NCBI GenBank assembly: GCA_948099385.1
Contig: CANUEZ040000168.1
Location: 10,574,001-10,638,000, forward strand
Reading direction: 5' to 3'
Source: Fasciola hepatica
Lineage: Eukaryota > Platyhelminthes > Trematoda > Plagiorchiida > Fasciolidae
DNA: 64,000 nt
The notes beneath the pieces were generated by a model, which searched no databases, was not told the DNA's origin, and saw only the letters and a list, made by a program, of their open reading frames with translations. Positions 53,310-63,481 of this stretch are shown one piece after another (the first letter of the stretch is position 1; every line of letters starts with the position of its first letter). The position numbers were made by a program, and so were the translations under genes.

Positions 53310-54694
53310 GAAACCAGCAATTTCAGCAGAATGCCGTACTCGGCTCTCAGGCCCCAACCCCAACAGTAGTAAAAAGGCCGCGTGCGGGGTATGGGTAAGT
53401 TTTAATTAAAAACAAGCTGGAAGATGAAGATAAGCAAAACTGTCCGGAGGTGGAGGACAGCGCTATCCTTGTCAGCCTAGATGATATAGCAACTCCTATA
53501 GAGATGGATTAGGAGTCGACTGAGTTTTCGCAGCATCAGCCGGCGTCATGCACACCACTGGGGACAACCGAAGCAAAAAACGTATCATCATCTCAGGATT
53601 TGCGCCTGAGAAACAGACGAGAGTGAATAACAAGAGACACCAAGGCGACGGAGCAAACGCGTTAGTGTTATATACTAACGCGTATGGTATAAAAACAAAT
53701 GGGTGGAACTCGCCAAAATGGCTGACTAGCAGAAAGCGTCAATAGTTGCCGTCACAGAAACGTAGCTCACTGAAGAAGACCACGTGGCAGGCCTAATAAG
53801 CAACGGTTTTGCAGTCTATAGGCAGGATCGGAAACAGAATCGCCTTGGTGGTGGAGTAGCCATCCTCGTTAGGTCAGGTACAAACCACCTTGAGTCTCAG
53901 ACCAAGACTTGCACTCTCAGTGTCCATTTGTGCGCCGTTACGATCACCCCCCAGGCGGAAGGCTCAACATTGTCTGTGACCAATGGGCACCAGGTACACC
54001 GCGGAGAGGATTCTTGCTTACCGCGGACTTTGACTGAACTAGTTAAGGACGCACAAAAGACCCTCATAGTGAGTGACTCCAATCTTCAACACATCGACTG
54101 GGCGGCTGAGGTCCGCGTGCCGGGATCGGAGAGGCAAACCTTCTTAGAAGAGCCGCATGCCAATGCGTTGGACCAGCATATTAGGGAAAATACCAGATAT
54201 AGGACTGGATGCGTTCCATCTTTGCTGGAATCAGCAATAACAAACCTCCCCAACGATGTGTCTGGACAGCATTACTATGCACCGCTGGACAAGAGTGACC
54301 ACGTGTGCGTCAAAATCGTCCTATGCATGCGGCGACCCAAGGTACCCTCAAGGCTGGCCAGACATTTCGATAATATGGACACAGATAGGCTTTGAAACAA
54401 GGCGATTAGTTTGACCTTAGACACGACAGACGAGGCTATTGTCGGGGAGCGTTGGCAGGCCATAAAGGGATCCCTGACTGCCCTACAGAAAGAGTTCGCA
54501 CCTTTAAAACTAAGGAGTGGGGAGGGTGAACCCATATGGTGGACGACTGCAATAGCCAAGACCATCCAACGTAGAAACGGTAGCTGGGAGCAGTACAAAG
54601 CTTCCGGCAGTCAGCTAGCCTAGAACCGCTATACAAAGCTGAGAAAAGAGACCGTTAGCCTTCTGAGAACTTCCAAGCGGGAATGTGAGCTCAA
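53310..54694 (+). pseudogene. LINE-A copy 2: endonuclease and linker
   Basis: Counterpart of 46612-47996 at a constant offset of 6698 bp. The endonuclease frame 53784-54395 and linker frame 54411-54623 translate identically to copy 1. One substitution lies near 53755 (CAGAAA for CGAAAA), so the catalytic Glu of the VTET motif is kept here while copy 1 has Lys. All stops and phase breaks are shared. Confidence 0.88.
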
Positions 54695-55642
54695 ATGGGC
54701 CCAGTCTGTAAGACAACAGCCGAAAAATTCTACAGCTATGTACAGTCTAAAGGATCAACAAGAATAGCCGTAGGTCCGCTATCCACTGGAGACCACGGTA
54801 TTATCACTGATGACCGGAGCAAAGCAGACGCCCTGAGGGAACTCTTTGGTAGTGTTCATAGAATGGTTTGTGGGGCGCGAGTAGATCCGGCTGTTGTGCT
54901 TCCTTCTCTCCGGTTAAACGAGCTGAACCTCTCACAGGAAAGCGTGCGTAAGTGCCTACAGAAATTGAACAGCCACAAGTTGGCGGGCCCAGATGGCATT
55001 CATCCAGCTATCGTCAAGCCTTTGAAGGATATCATAGCTCCATCGGTATGCAGGCTGTACAGATCCACGTTGGACCTGAGTAGGCTGCCTCAGGACTGGA
55101 AAGTCACGGCAGTTGTGGCAATGCGTAAGAGTGTGCTTAAGTCGGCTGTGCAGAACAACAGGCCGGTAAGCCTAACTAGCATTCTCTGTAAAGTCCTCGA
55201 GAAGATCATCCGTGCCCAGATCCGCCAGTACCTCCTGGAGCACTCCATGTTAAGTCGGGCGCAGCATGCATTCCTGAAAAGGAGATCTTTTCTGACCAAC
55301 TTCTTGTGCTGCTTAGATGAAGTTACTCGAAGACTGGACAAAGGTAAGGAAGTTGAGGAATACGACCTGGATTTTAGCAAGACTTTCGACTCCTTTAATC
55401 ATCGTCTTTTGCTATACAAGATGAAGACTTTAGGCGTAGATGGGCCAGTATTTAGGTGTCTAAATGACCTCCTCTCCCACAGGAGGTTTTGCGTCAAAGT
55501 GGAAGGCAGGTGTTCTAGTTTGGTGAACGTCACTAGTGGTGTACCTCAGGGATCCGTCCTAGGCACGGTCTACTCTTGTCACTTATTAATGACCCGTCAC
55601 CCGCTCTTCAATCGCCTAGCTTCATTCTTACGGATGATGTGA
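54695..55642 (+). pseudogene. LINE-A copy 2: reverse transcriptase (fingers-palm)
   Basis: 315 codons, one residue different from copy 1 (Ser for Pro at 261). It has the same box A (DLDFSKTFDSFNH) and SGVPQGSVLG, and the same one-base deletion after residue 291, which puts ILTDDVKVVG out of frame (about 55619-55653). It is therefore inactive for the same reason as copy 1. Confidence 0.92.
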
Positions 55643-56432
55643 AGGTTGTTGGATCTGGGGGTAAGGCGGACTTGGGCAGGGATATCGGTCCCGTCCTGGA
55701 CTGAGCATACAAATGGGACTTACCCCCGAACGCTGAAAAAGCCATTTGTTGTCAAGGACAACAGAGAGCCTAACTGTCGCCCACGCTCGAGGGCCGTTCA
55801 CCATAGAGGCAGTCAGTGAGGTTAGAGACCTTGGGGTCTCCACGAGCAGTGACTTCAAATGGTCGGACCAGTGCAACGCTGCTGCGCAAAAAGCTCGTGG
55901 GAAGCTTTTTAGACCGCGGTCAGTTTTGTCTTGCCGGCAGCCGGAGGTATTCGTACCTATTTACATGACTATAGTACGGCCTCAATTAGAAGACAGCGTG
56001 CAGCCTTGGTCACCCTTCTACAAAAGGGACGCTGCCTACCGTGAGAAACTTCAACTTCTAACCACGCGAATGGTTGGAGGGCAGGGGGGTAAGACGTATG
56101 AGCAGAGACTCTGTGATCTGAATCTTTTCTTGCTGGGAAGGAGGAAACGTCGAGGGGATCATGTAGAATTGTTCAAGGTGAATAAAAGCTTTTCTGGCCT
56201 TAGACCAGATAGACTGTTTCAGGTGGCTTTAGGTTCCAGAACAAAGGGACATGGAAAGAAGCTGATAAAAGCCCGAGCTAGGTTGATGGCTAGATCGCAC
56301 TTCTTCAGCCACAGAGTTTTGATTAGTTGGAACGGTCTGCCTGGTGGAACGATAGATCTGCAGACCGTCCAATCCTTCGAAGGTGCCCTAGATCGCAAGT
56401 GGAACGAAATATTTCCTCTTAGTGAGTCTTGA
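55643..56432 (+). pseudogene. LINE-A copy 2: RT thumb and ORF2 C-terminus
   Basis: Shares TGA at 55702-55704 with copy 1. The frame 55746-56432 (228 codons) differs at three early positions and at its last residues (KWNEIFPLSES against KWDEVYPRSKC). It ends TGA and runs directly into the 3' UTR without the R2 insertion. Confidence 0.9.
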
Positions 56433-56745
56433 GTTTATCAACTAGATGGATGACAGGTAACACTGTGGTCCTTCTGGAGTATGATTTAATAGACTTTTTC
56501 GCTCATTGCACACGGTCTCATTGAAAGCTCACGACTCATAATGTCTCTCTCAGTCGATTTGCGATGAGGTTTTCCGTTTTCCTCATGTTTGGCGGGGATC
56601 TGAGGAAATACACTCGGTGGAGGTGGATGCATAACTGGTGCGCATTCCATCGAAAGAATTCTGGACGCTCGATTGGCTGTGGCTATTACCTGTCCTGTGC
56701 AAACTGAAGTGAACTGAACTGGACTGAATCCCAAGGTCGGTGACC
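56433..56745 (+). other. LINE-A copy 2: 3' UTR
   Basis: Starts CAACTAGATGGATGAC and ends with AACTGAAGTGAACTGAACTG (56701-56720), the terminal short repeat of the family. It is much more diverged from the copy-1 3' UTR than the coding parts are. A stretch of about 290 bp without recognised content follows before the next ORF. Confidence 0.85.
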
Positions 56746-57035
56746 AAATGTGCCAAGTTTGACCGATGTAGAATAAAAGCAAAATAGAATGAGTCAATAA
56801 AAGCAATAGGAATTTGGCCAAGGGAGACTCCGCGCTACACCAGGTCGCGTTGCGTGCTGGTATCGATATAAATTTCAAACATCTTTCTCATGGAATACCG
56901 AAAATTATAGTTTCTTATGGTATTCCGTTAACCAAATGAAATTTAAGGAATTCTTTCTCACCGGTAAGTTCTAATCTGGATCTAGTTAGCCGTTACTTTT
57001 TCGCCTCACTCACGGCGTCTTTCTGACATTTCGAA

Positions 57036-57776
57036 ATGCCACGTATAGCAAAGAAGATTTCCAACACCACTCCGTCCACTCATACTCCGGCTACTGGAAA
57101 AAATGGGCTTATTCAAACTCCCGTGGCCTTAAAACAATGTTCGGCTGACCTCTGTGACTTAGTAAGCTTGGCAACGGAAAGATCAGCTGTTTTTGACCGA
57201 AGTCTTCGTCTTCTGTTCAGATCCTTTCAGCTTAGGCAGAGCATTATCTACATGTGCAAAGTACATGCCAGGCCCCTTCTCGAATATTGTCCCCTAATCT
57301 TCACTAGCATGAGAAAATCCGACAGGATTATTATCGAATGCATTCAAAGAAGATTCACAAAACAGCTTATCGGTTGGTCGTCCAACTTAAACTACAGAGA
57401 ACGATGCTTATCTCTCAAAATCGAACCACTATGGCTTCGTCGCATCAAGCTAAATTTGATATTTCTGTATAAGCTATTGACTAAGCAGTCCTATTCCTCC
57501 AACCAGTTGTGCTTCTCCCCGGATACTGGATATTCACTCCGGAATAGACAGTATACTATTACCACACCCTCCGCGAGGACTGTTCTACGCTCTAAGTTCT
57601 TTCTCTTCGCGTACTCCAGAATCTGGAATAAACTTCCCTTGCACATCAGATCTTCTGGGTCAAAGTATGCATTCGTGCATGCTATTGATAAATTCCTTAC
57701 TGTCCCAACTGTTTTGCGCTTATTTAACGTTCACGTAACCGAACGTCAAGCTTACGAGATAGGCCTTGACTTTTAA
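57036..57776 (+). CDS. uninterrupted ORF: unfamiliar N-terminus joined to LINE ORF2 C-terminus
   Basis: 246 codons without a stop. From residue about 55 it is the C-terminal part of a CR1/jockey-like ORF2: RLLFRSFQLRQ, YMCKVHARPLLEYC at 72-85 (family LYKxxVRPxLEYCSPVW), IECIQRRFTKQLIGW at 100-114 (family IExVQRRFTRxIxG), YRERCLSLKIEPLWLRRIKL at 120-139, and FFLFAYSRIWNKLP at 188-201 (family FxxRxxxxWNxLP). Residues 1-55 (MPRIAKKISNTTPSTHTPAT, then KQCSADLC) do not look like RT palm and could be ORF1 start or unrelated. It has no endonuclease and no RT catalytic core. It is likely an internally deleted LINE derivative; whether it is expressed is unknown. Start chosen as the first Met in frame. 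Confidence 0.65.
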   Translation: MPRIAKKISNTTPSTHTPATGKNGLIQTPVALKQCSADLCDLVSLATERSAVFDRSLRLLFRSFQLRQSIIYMCKVHARPLLEYCPLIFTSMRKSDRIIIECIQRRFTKQLIGWSSNLNYRERCLSLKIEPLWLRRIKLNLIFLYKLLTKQSYSSNQLCFSPDTGYSLRNRQYTITTPSARTVLRSKFFLFAYSRIWNKLPLHIRSSGSKYAFVHAIDKFLTVPTVLRLFNVHVTERQAYEIGLDF

Positions 57777-58133
57777 GCCAATGCTCTGCTTTCTCTCTTT
57801 ACCTTACCTTCCAAAATAACCTCACCGCTTTAAAAATTCTGATTGCTTTGTTTGACCGCTTCTCCTAGCCTTCGCCATCGACATATGTAAGCATGTCTGC
57901 GTCCACTGTTTTTCCATGCCAACTTATAGGATCCTGCTAATTCAACTTTGAAATAAATCCTTTCAGATGCGCTTGCATTTATAGAGACCACCGTATTACT
58001 CCCCACAGGTTGTCAATATCTCTCACTCGCTCCACGATTTATTAACTTTATTTAGTTATATTGCATATGCGGCCCTGAAACCAACCTCAACATTGCCATA
58101 AAAACTGCTTCAGTATCCAACCCCTGGTTGGAT

Positions 58134-58187
<54 letters not shown>

Positions 58188-58216
58188 ATATATATATGTA
58201 CATGTATATATATATA
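58134..58216. repeat. AT dinucleotide microsatellite 1
   Basis: About 80 bp of alternating AT with two TATTATAT interruptions and a GTACATG break near 58199-58205. Perfectly self-complementary tracts like this can extrude as hairpins and are prone to length error in sequencing. Confidence 0.95.
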
Positions 58217-58715
58217 CTCATTACTGTCCTATAATTATTAACAAAACCATGGTGAGTAACTCAACGCTCCTCGATATCTCTTAGCTTACAATGCCTCTCT
58301 TCCGCACCAGGTCCCACCACTCATACTTCGCTCACCACCTCTGCGATTTCGAACTGGAAAATCCAATCTGATTCATCGCACTTAGCGTGACTCACTAACT
58401 GAACTCAACACCCAGTTATGACGTTACCATTTCTGCTCCCACCCTATCCCCCAGCTAAGGTTCTTCTGTTATTTCATGCAGAACTTGGTCTTTACTCCTG
58501 CTCAATGACCACTCTAGGCGAAATACTAACTTTCCCATTGAAAGTTTTAGTCTCACGTTTCATGGCCTCAATGTGCCTTTGGGATCCGCCGCACCGATGA
58601 GCCCGTGCTTAACTTTTGTTCTTCTTTCCGTTAACCGTTGATCCTCGGCTGCTTCACTCTATCTCACTTTCCTTGCCGTAGTCTTTTGCGTCCGATGATC
58701 GCACCCACGTATACA

Positions 58716-58717
<2 letters not shown>

Positions 58718-58761
<44 letters not shown>
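58718..58761. repeat. AT dinucleotide microsatellite 2
   Basis: About 44 bp of uninterrupted AT/TA alternation. Confidence 0.95.
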
Positions 58762-58765
<4 letters not shown>

Positions 58766-59809
58766 GGGTATGCTGCACTCACTTGTCCCTCTTCCTAACT
58801 AGATTGTGCCATTTTACTACACACAATTTGCGTATATATAAATAAAACCGTTCCGTCCTTTAGCGATGAGTGCTCGCTCTCAGTTAATTCCTGGCTCAGG
58901 CTAGAACTCAGCCGTCCCATGCTGCTTTTTTTGTGCCTTTCTCGTACTTGCCACACGGATTACCATTCCTTAGTAACTAGGCTTCACTTCTCTACGCACA
59001 TGCTCATGGTAAGTTAAGACCCCATTCGAACCGGAATCCGTATGCCCCTGCCGAATACCAGCACGTTTGCCCCCACATGAAAAATCCGCATTTTAACACT
59101 GTGTTTTCCCCCCTTTTTACTGTTTGCCGTCCTTTACCACAGCTGGTGAACTGAAAAGACTGTTTTCTTCCTATTTTCTCATTCTTCTTTCAGACCATAC
59201 CATCTACTATTGTTTTATTCCTGGTTCCCAAACGGACACCCTCTCTTCATCCACCGCCTACCTGATAACGCCCCAAATCTCTACCATCACCCAACTACCC
59301 TAGAAAGCTACCAGTCTCCGTCTAGGGATCCCTAATAAACCTGTCCACTAGCCAAACGATAACTAACTGTTCGGATAACAAAATGTTCATTTTCTTGCTT
59401 CCATATAAACGATAATCAAAACCCACAGCTGGAACACTCTCCAGACTGCCGCACTCCTGATTTCTTCCAGATTGCATTGGTTACTTGGGTATCCATCGGC
59501 CAAATCGACGTTTATTCCGGATTACCGTAAGGACTGGACGATTTGATCAACGGTTTAAACCTATACTCTCGCCTGCTGACGTTACATGGAGCACCGTACA
59601 TGGATTAACAAAACCTCATGAAAGTCTCACCGGATCGCAGAGGTGATTCCTGACAGCAACCATCAACACATCCGCTCAACGTCTATTCCCAAATATTCCA
59701 ACCCAACAGTTCAATTCTTCCCGCGTTGCAGTATGAAATCAATGGCCGGAACCCAGCCTTCGCAGCTGTTAATTTCGTCAAACCAGCCCTTTTTTACCTG
59801 CTTCCCACG

Positions 59810-60557
59810 ACATTCTACCTGCAATCAAGGTCTTTACGGAACAGAATACCAGCCATCTGCAGCCAACCATAATTTGATTACCAATTTTCTATCAAGTACA
59901 AAAAAAAACATTTTACACTCTTCCAACTCCTGCCTAGCCGAACCATTGACGTTTGTCTCCACTAATCCGTTTCATTGACGGCTTTTCTTTTCTTTAATAG
60001 TCCGTTATATGTCCATACGCCATTCATGCTCTTCAAAAGTTCACTGAAGTCCCTGCGAAGCTTTTCGCCTTCATTTGAATTTCCATATGACACTGTAATC
60101 ATCTGCACAAAAGGTCCGTTTTATGATCACCTTTGAATCACTTGCCTTTATTTCACATGCTTCCCCCACAATTAGTTACCCAATGCTGGATCAGTGTCCA
60201 ATATCCCGCTGGTATCTCTGACTGCACTTTGAAAGCCCCACGCTTGCTTTACTTCTAACAATGTTCTTTTGCATCTCTTCCGCCCGGTTACTTGTTAGTG
60301 ACCGTCCATTTGTCGCTTATATCAGCAATTCCACGACTATCCAGCTATCCACACCGCCCCCAGCGATTTCGAAACCGATTCGGAATTCCCGCCTCAACCA
60401 TTATCACTTTTGTTTACTCAAACACTACATGACTTTACTGGTGTATTAAGGTTGCTGTGATTTCTAAATTCAGAATTTGTAAATACCTCACATTGACATG
60501 AACTGCTGTATACTCTGATCTTGCCTTGTGCATGTGTATTGACCACGGTCATGAAAT
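59810..60557 (+). repeat. dispersed repeat R1, direct copy (partner 9365-10125)
   Basis: Matches the reverse complement of 9365-10125 over about 750 bp, for example AGAATACCAGCCATCTGCAG (59841-59860) and CCTTGTGCATGTGTATTGACC (60524-60543). It ends at about 60557, roughly 100 bp before the ORF1-like start at 60663, so a role as LINE-B 5' UTR is plausible. It has a Ser/Pro-rich short frame at 60261-60449, also readable in the partner. Confidence 0.75.
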
Positions 60558-60662
60558 ATACTATAAATATAAATATATAGTCTCAGCTTCCGAAGTGAGA
60601 AGATACGGTATCTAAACTCGCCCTTCTTCTGTGCATTCCCGAAGGCATCGAACGTTCTGACA

Positions 60663-61475
60663 ATGGCTGGACGCTTTATCGACTCTGCTGCATCCGAAGT
60701 TCCCGTAAGCATAAGGAACTCTCGTAATACAGTCGTGCTTACTGTCCCTGAGAGAGTACCCCTCGAGCATGTCAAGCACATATCGTTGAAAGCTTGTGGT
60801 ATGGCCCACCTTTCTTGTCAAGTATCATGGCTGCGTAAGAGCGTTCAAAGCTTCAATTGTCCAATCCTTATGCGATTTGCAAATGATCTATCTGCCAAAG
60901 AATTCACTGAAATGCGTCAGGCTACAGCTTTTAATTCCCCCCATAAAAACAAAATACCCGAAGATAAAACCCCTCTTCAAAGGGAAATTACTAGACCTCT
61001 CTCGGCTTTCTCCACTAGAAAGAAGCCTGATAGTCTTGAGCTTTCGACACAGACAGCTGGTCGCTCCTTTGCTTCTTTTCAAGTCCCCACTGCTTTATCT
61101 TCACACGCGCCTCCCGCCTCTTCACAACCGCCCACCGCCTCCTCATCTGCTCCCGTACTGAATTCTTTAAAATCCGATCCCAATACTGTTGATATAGACA
61201 TTTTCGCTTCTCCCCTCTTACTACCACCCAGTACAAGACTCCAACTATTTTCTTGCTCCCCCGCCTCATCGCCTGTTGGGTACACCCTAAACTCTACTTC
61301 GCCCTCTGTTCCCTCCGGTAAAAATCTACCCGCCGTCCAGATGAATAGGTCTAACAGTCTTCCCACCCTTCTCACAAACCCCTCCTTCATTCAACTGTCT
61401 CCTCTTGAATCAACTTGCCTTTGCTCACCGAATAAGTTTTCGACCCCGGAAAATGCCCCTTGTTCTTGTGCGTAG
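60663..61475 (+). CDS. LINE-B ORF1-like protein, intact frame
   Basis: 270 codons, MAGRFIDSAASEVPVSIRNS at the start. Residues 1-90 look globular (VLTVPERVPLEHVKHISLKA, SVQSFNCPILMRFANDLSAK), possibly an ORF1 RNA-binding fold, where VQSFNCPILMRFAN followed by AKEFTEMRQA resembles the strand-helix of an RRM (RPRPLxVxFxNxxxRxxxL). Residues 120-255 are Ser/Pro/Leu-rich and probably disordered. The C-terminus CLCSPNKFSTPENAPCSCA has clustered Cys but no clear zinc-knuckle spacing. It is followed by sequence that, in the minus-strand copy, leads to a LINE endonuclease, hence the ORF1 assignment. The Met start follows repeat R1. Calling it translated is inference. Confidence 0.6.
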   Translation: MAGRFIDSAASEVPVSIRNSRNTVVLTVPERVPLEHVKHISLKACGMAHLSCQVSWLRKSVQSFNCPILMRFANDLSAKEFTEMRQATAFNSPHKNKIPEDKTPLQREITRPLSAFSTRKKPDSLELSTQTAGRSFASFQVPTALSSHAPPASSQPPTASSSAPVLNSLKSDPNTVDIDIFASPLLLPPSTRLQLFSCSPASSPVGYTLNSTSPSVPSGKNLPAVQMNRSNSLPTLLTNPSFIQLSPLESTCLCSPNKFSTPENAPCSCA

Positions 61476-61498
61476 GTGATCCCTAAAATTCACCATGC

Positions 61499-62017
61499 TC
61501 ACTGACTGTTACTATCAAAATACGGCCCCACACGCCGTCCACTCTGCCTTACGTCATGCTCCTCACCTGACAACTATGTCTACTGCTCCCGATACTAACT
61601 GCTCCAAAATTGGTGTTCCACCCAACTTGACTTACCTCTCCCACAACTTGTGGCCTAATCTACTACCCTACACCCGTATTCCTCACACATTTTCAACCCT
61701 GCCCTCTGCTTCCCTCTTCAGCCAATACTCAATTCCGACTGGCCGGTATTTCTAGACTGCTCCTAATCATACCTGCCTGATATCGACCCGCCAAACCCCA
61801 CAGGTCTTTCCCTTTTCTCCGACTTTTGCCCCTCCTTTGATGCCCAGTTTCTCTACTCCTCAGCAATCCCTCTCACTGCAACATTTACTCCAGCTTGGAT
61901 GGAAGTCACTCCATTGAACCTCCACTAGCCTCACCATCAACATATTCCCCTTTGACCCTGACCCCCGCTCCTTCCAATCGCGATAGCTTGCCTCCTTCCA
62001 AATTACACTACCCCTGA
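61499..62017 (+). repeat. inverted repeat, left arm (LINE-B ORF1-ORF2 spacer)
   Basis: Pairs with 63482-64000 such that position x matches 125499-x with no net gap over 519 bp. By eye I found one mismatch inside (62009). The arm contains the short frame 61495-61755 and the start region of ORF2, no catalytic motif. The match ends at 62017; the opposite end is set only by the window edge, so the true arm may be longer. Confidence 0.92.
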
Positions 62018-62999
62018 CAAGTCATGCAGGACCTTGAACGGAGGAATCCGTGTTGGTTGTGATTAATAGGGCTGAGGCTTAACAAATAGCTGATAATGTG
62101 ATCTTTGCTTATTTTTCCATTATTATGGATAAGATAGGGGTATGGTTTATAGGACGATAATTGGATACTTCATGTAAAGGTCCGTTTTTATGAATGGGAA
62201 CGATGACGGAGTGCTTTCAGCTAGCAGGTGCGGTGCTTCCAGTAAGTGAATGAGTGAAAAGGCTAAGCAACAACAGGGGGAGATCCGGTCCACCATTGAC
62301 AAGTGTAACTGGTGGTAAGCCGTCGCAGCCTAACCGAGGAGAGAGTTTGCTATTGAATAGTAGTTTAGAAATACTCCTGGCATCAAAGAGTATCGTAGAA
62401 AAGACAGGGTCGGTAAGTGGTGAAGATGGGAGAAGGGCAATGAAAGTAGCCCGAGCCATGGATGAAGCAAAGAAAGCATTGAAGGCTTCGGCTATACAAG
62501 ATGGGGAGGTGGTAGATGAGTTATTGTCCGGAATCAGAAGTTGGAAGTCGGCCTTAATATCAGCTTTTCTAGACTTAGGCAACATAGAAAGAAGTAGCGA
62601 GTTGTTGGGATGATTCAATGACGTAGCTTCTCGATCACGAAGTCGCGTATTATCTTGTCGTTGAGTAAGTGTGGAGAGGCGGTTTAGGCGAACAAAAATT
62701 GAAAAGTCTTTCGAATTATGTGGTTTTTTGAGAAGCTTATGATACTTCTTATGGAGTGGCGAGACAGGTGACCTCTTTTCAGGTGCAACCTGGAAAGCAT
62801 TAGACAGTTTTTTCAGACAGTCGGAAAAGGAGTAGAAAATATCCGCAGCAAACTGAGGGTCATCGGAGAGGAAATAATCACCCCAGTCTTTCTGCCGAAT
62901 AAGCGTGACTAGCAAGGCCCAATTTCTGCATAGGAATGTATTGTTGGAGGGGTGTGCCGGATTAGGTGGGCCACTAAGGGGCAGGTAGCAGATAACCAT
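62018..62999 (-). pseudogene. LINE-B copy 2: RT N-terminal part
   Basis: The minus frame 62217-62999 (260 codons) carries the endonuclease-end/RT linker: WALLVTLIRQKDWGDYFLSD, PLHKKYHKLLKKPHNSKDFS, ADFQLLIPDNN, IAEAFNAFFASSMA and LGCDGLPPVTLV (fingers, family PGPDGIPPxLL). Another phase at 62018-62216 continues with VIVPIHKNGPLHEVSNYRPI, IMEKISKDHIISYLLSLSPI and HGFLRSRSCMTC, the RT motif before the palm. Reading is cut at about 62018, where the inverted arm starts, so the palm with its catalytic Asp residues is missing. Confidence 0.88.
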
Positions 63000-63481
63000 T
63001 TTATGGTCAACAAAAGTGAGGGAGATCTAAGTCACTCGCAATAAGCCTGGTTTCAGAAGGAAGGAAAGAGAGGTATTCGAAAGACCTAATGAGAAGTGAA
63101 AACAAGGAACTGGGAGAATTTGGTGAGCCATACAGGCAGCCGATGTGAGTAACGTTGCTTTAAAGGTTGATAGTGAACCAGAGAGAATCAGGAATAAAAT
63201 CGAGTGCCATATGGTAAAGGGAGGTCGTGGTGTAGATTTCCTTGATATAGGGTAGGCACCCACCACCAAGCCGGTTCGGTCAGCTGGTCCTTAGAAGACT
63301 GTACCCTACCAAAGATACTTGATCACTGGAAGTGCTCTCAGACACCCAGGATTCCGTTATTAATACAATGTCGTAGTTATTTGTAAGGTCAGGTTTTTTT
63401 AGGTGCGGCAGTTTGTCAAGAATAGAACGCGAGTTGAATAAGGCTAAAGATATGCCATTTGTGGGAGGTGGTATAGGCACA
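63000..63481 (-). pseudogene. LINE-B copy 2: endonuclease N-terminal part, internally deleted
   Basis: The minus frame 63280-63480 has GISLALFNSRSILDKLPHLK (family LxLxxxNxRSL, catalytic Asn) and DIVLITESWVSEST (catalytic Glu of TExW). The frame 63027-63269 continues through GGGCLPYIKEIYTTTSLYHM, IPDSLWFTINL and IGCLYGSPNSPSSLF (family YRPP). Near 63010-63030 LIASDLDLPHF stands for GDFNxPH, and it is followed within a few bases by MVICYLPLSGPP, which belongs after the SDH motif. About 80 residues, including the region of the final His, appear to be deleted. Confidence 0.85.

Larger units (their letters stand above)
57777..59800. other. pyrimidine-rich stretch with AT microsatellites, no recognised gene
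   Basis: The first few hundred bases are presumably the 3' UTR of the LINE derivative. The rest is C+T-rich on the plus strand with only short frames (58418-58600, 59643-59978) and two AT repeats listed separately. No motif was seen. Confidence 0.4.

Noticed and set aside
58134..58761. Replication origin or promoter in AT-rich tracts
   Set aside because: Simple AT dinucleotide repeats without supporting features.
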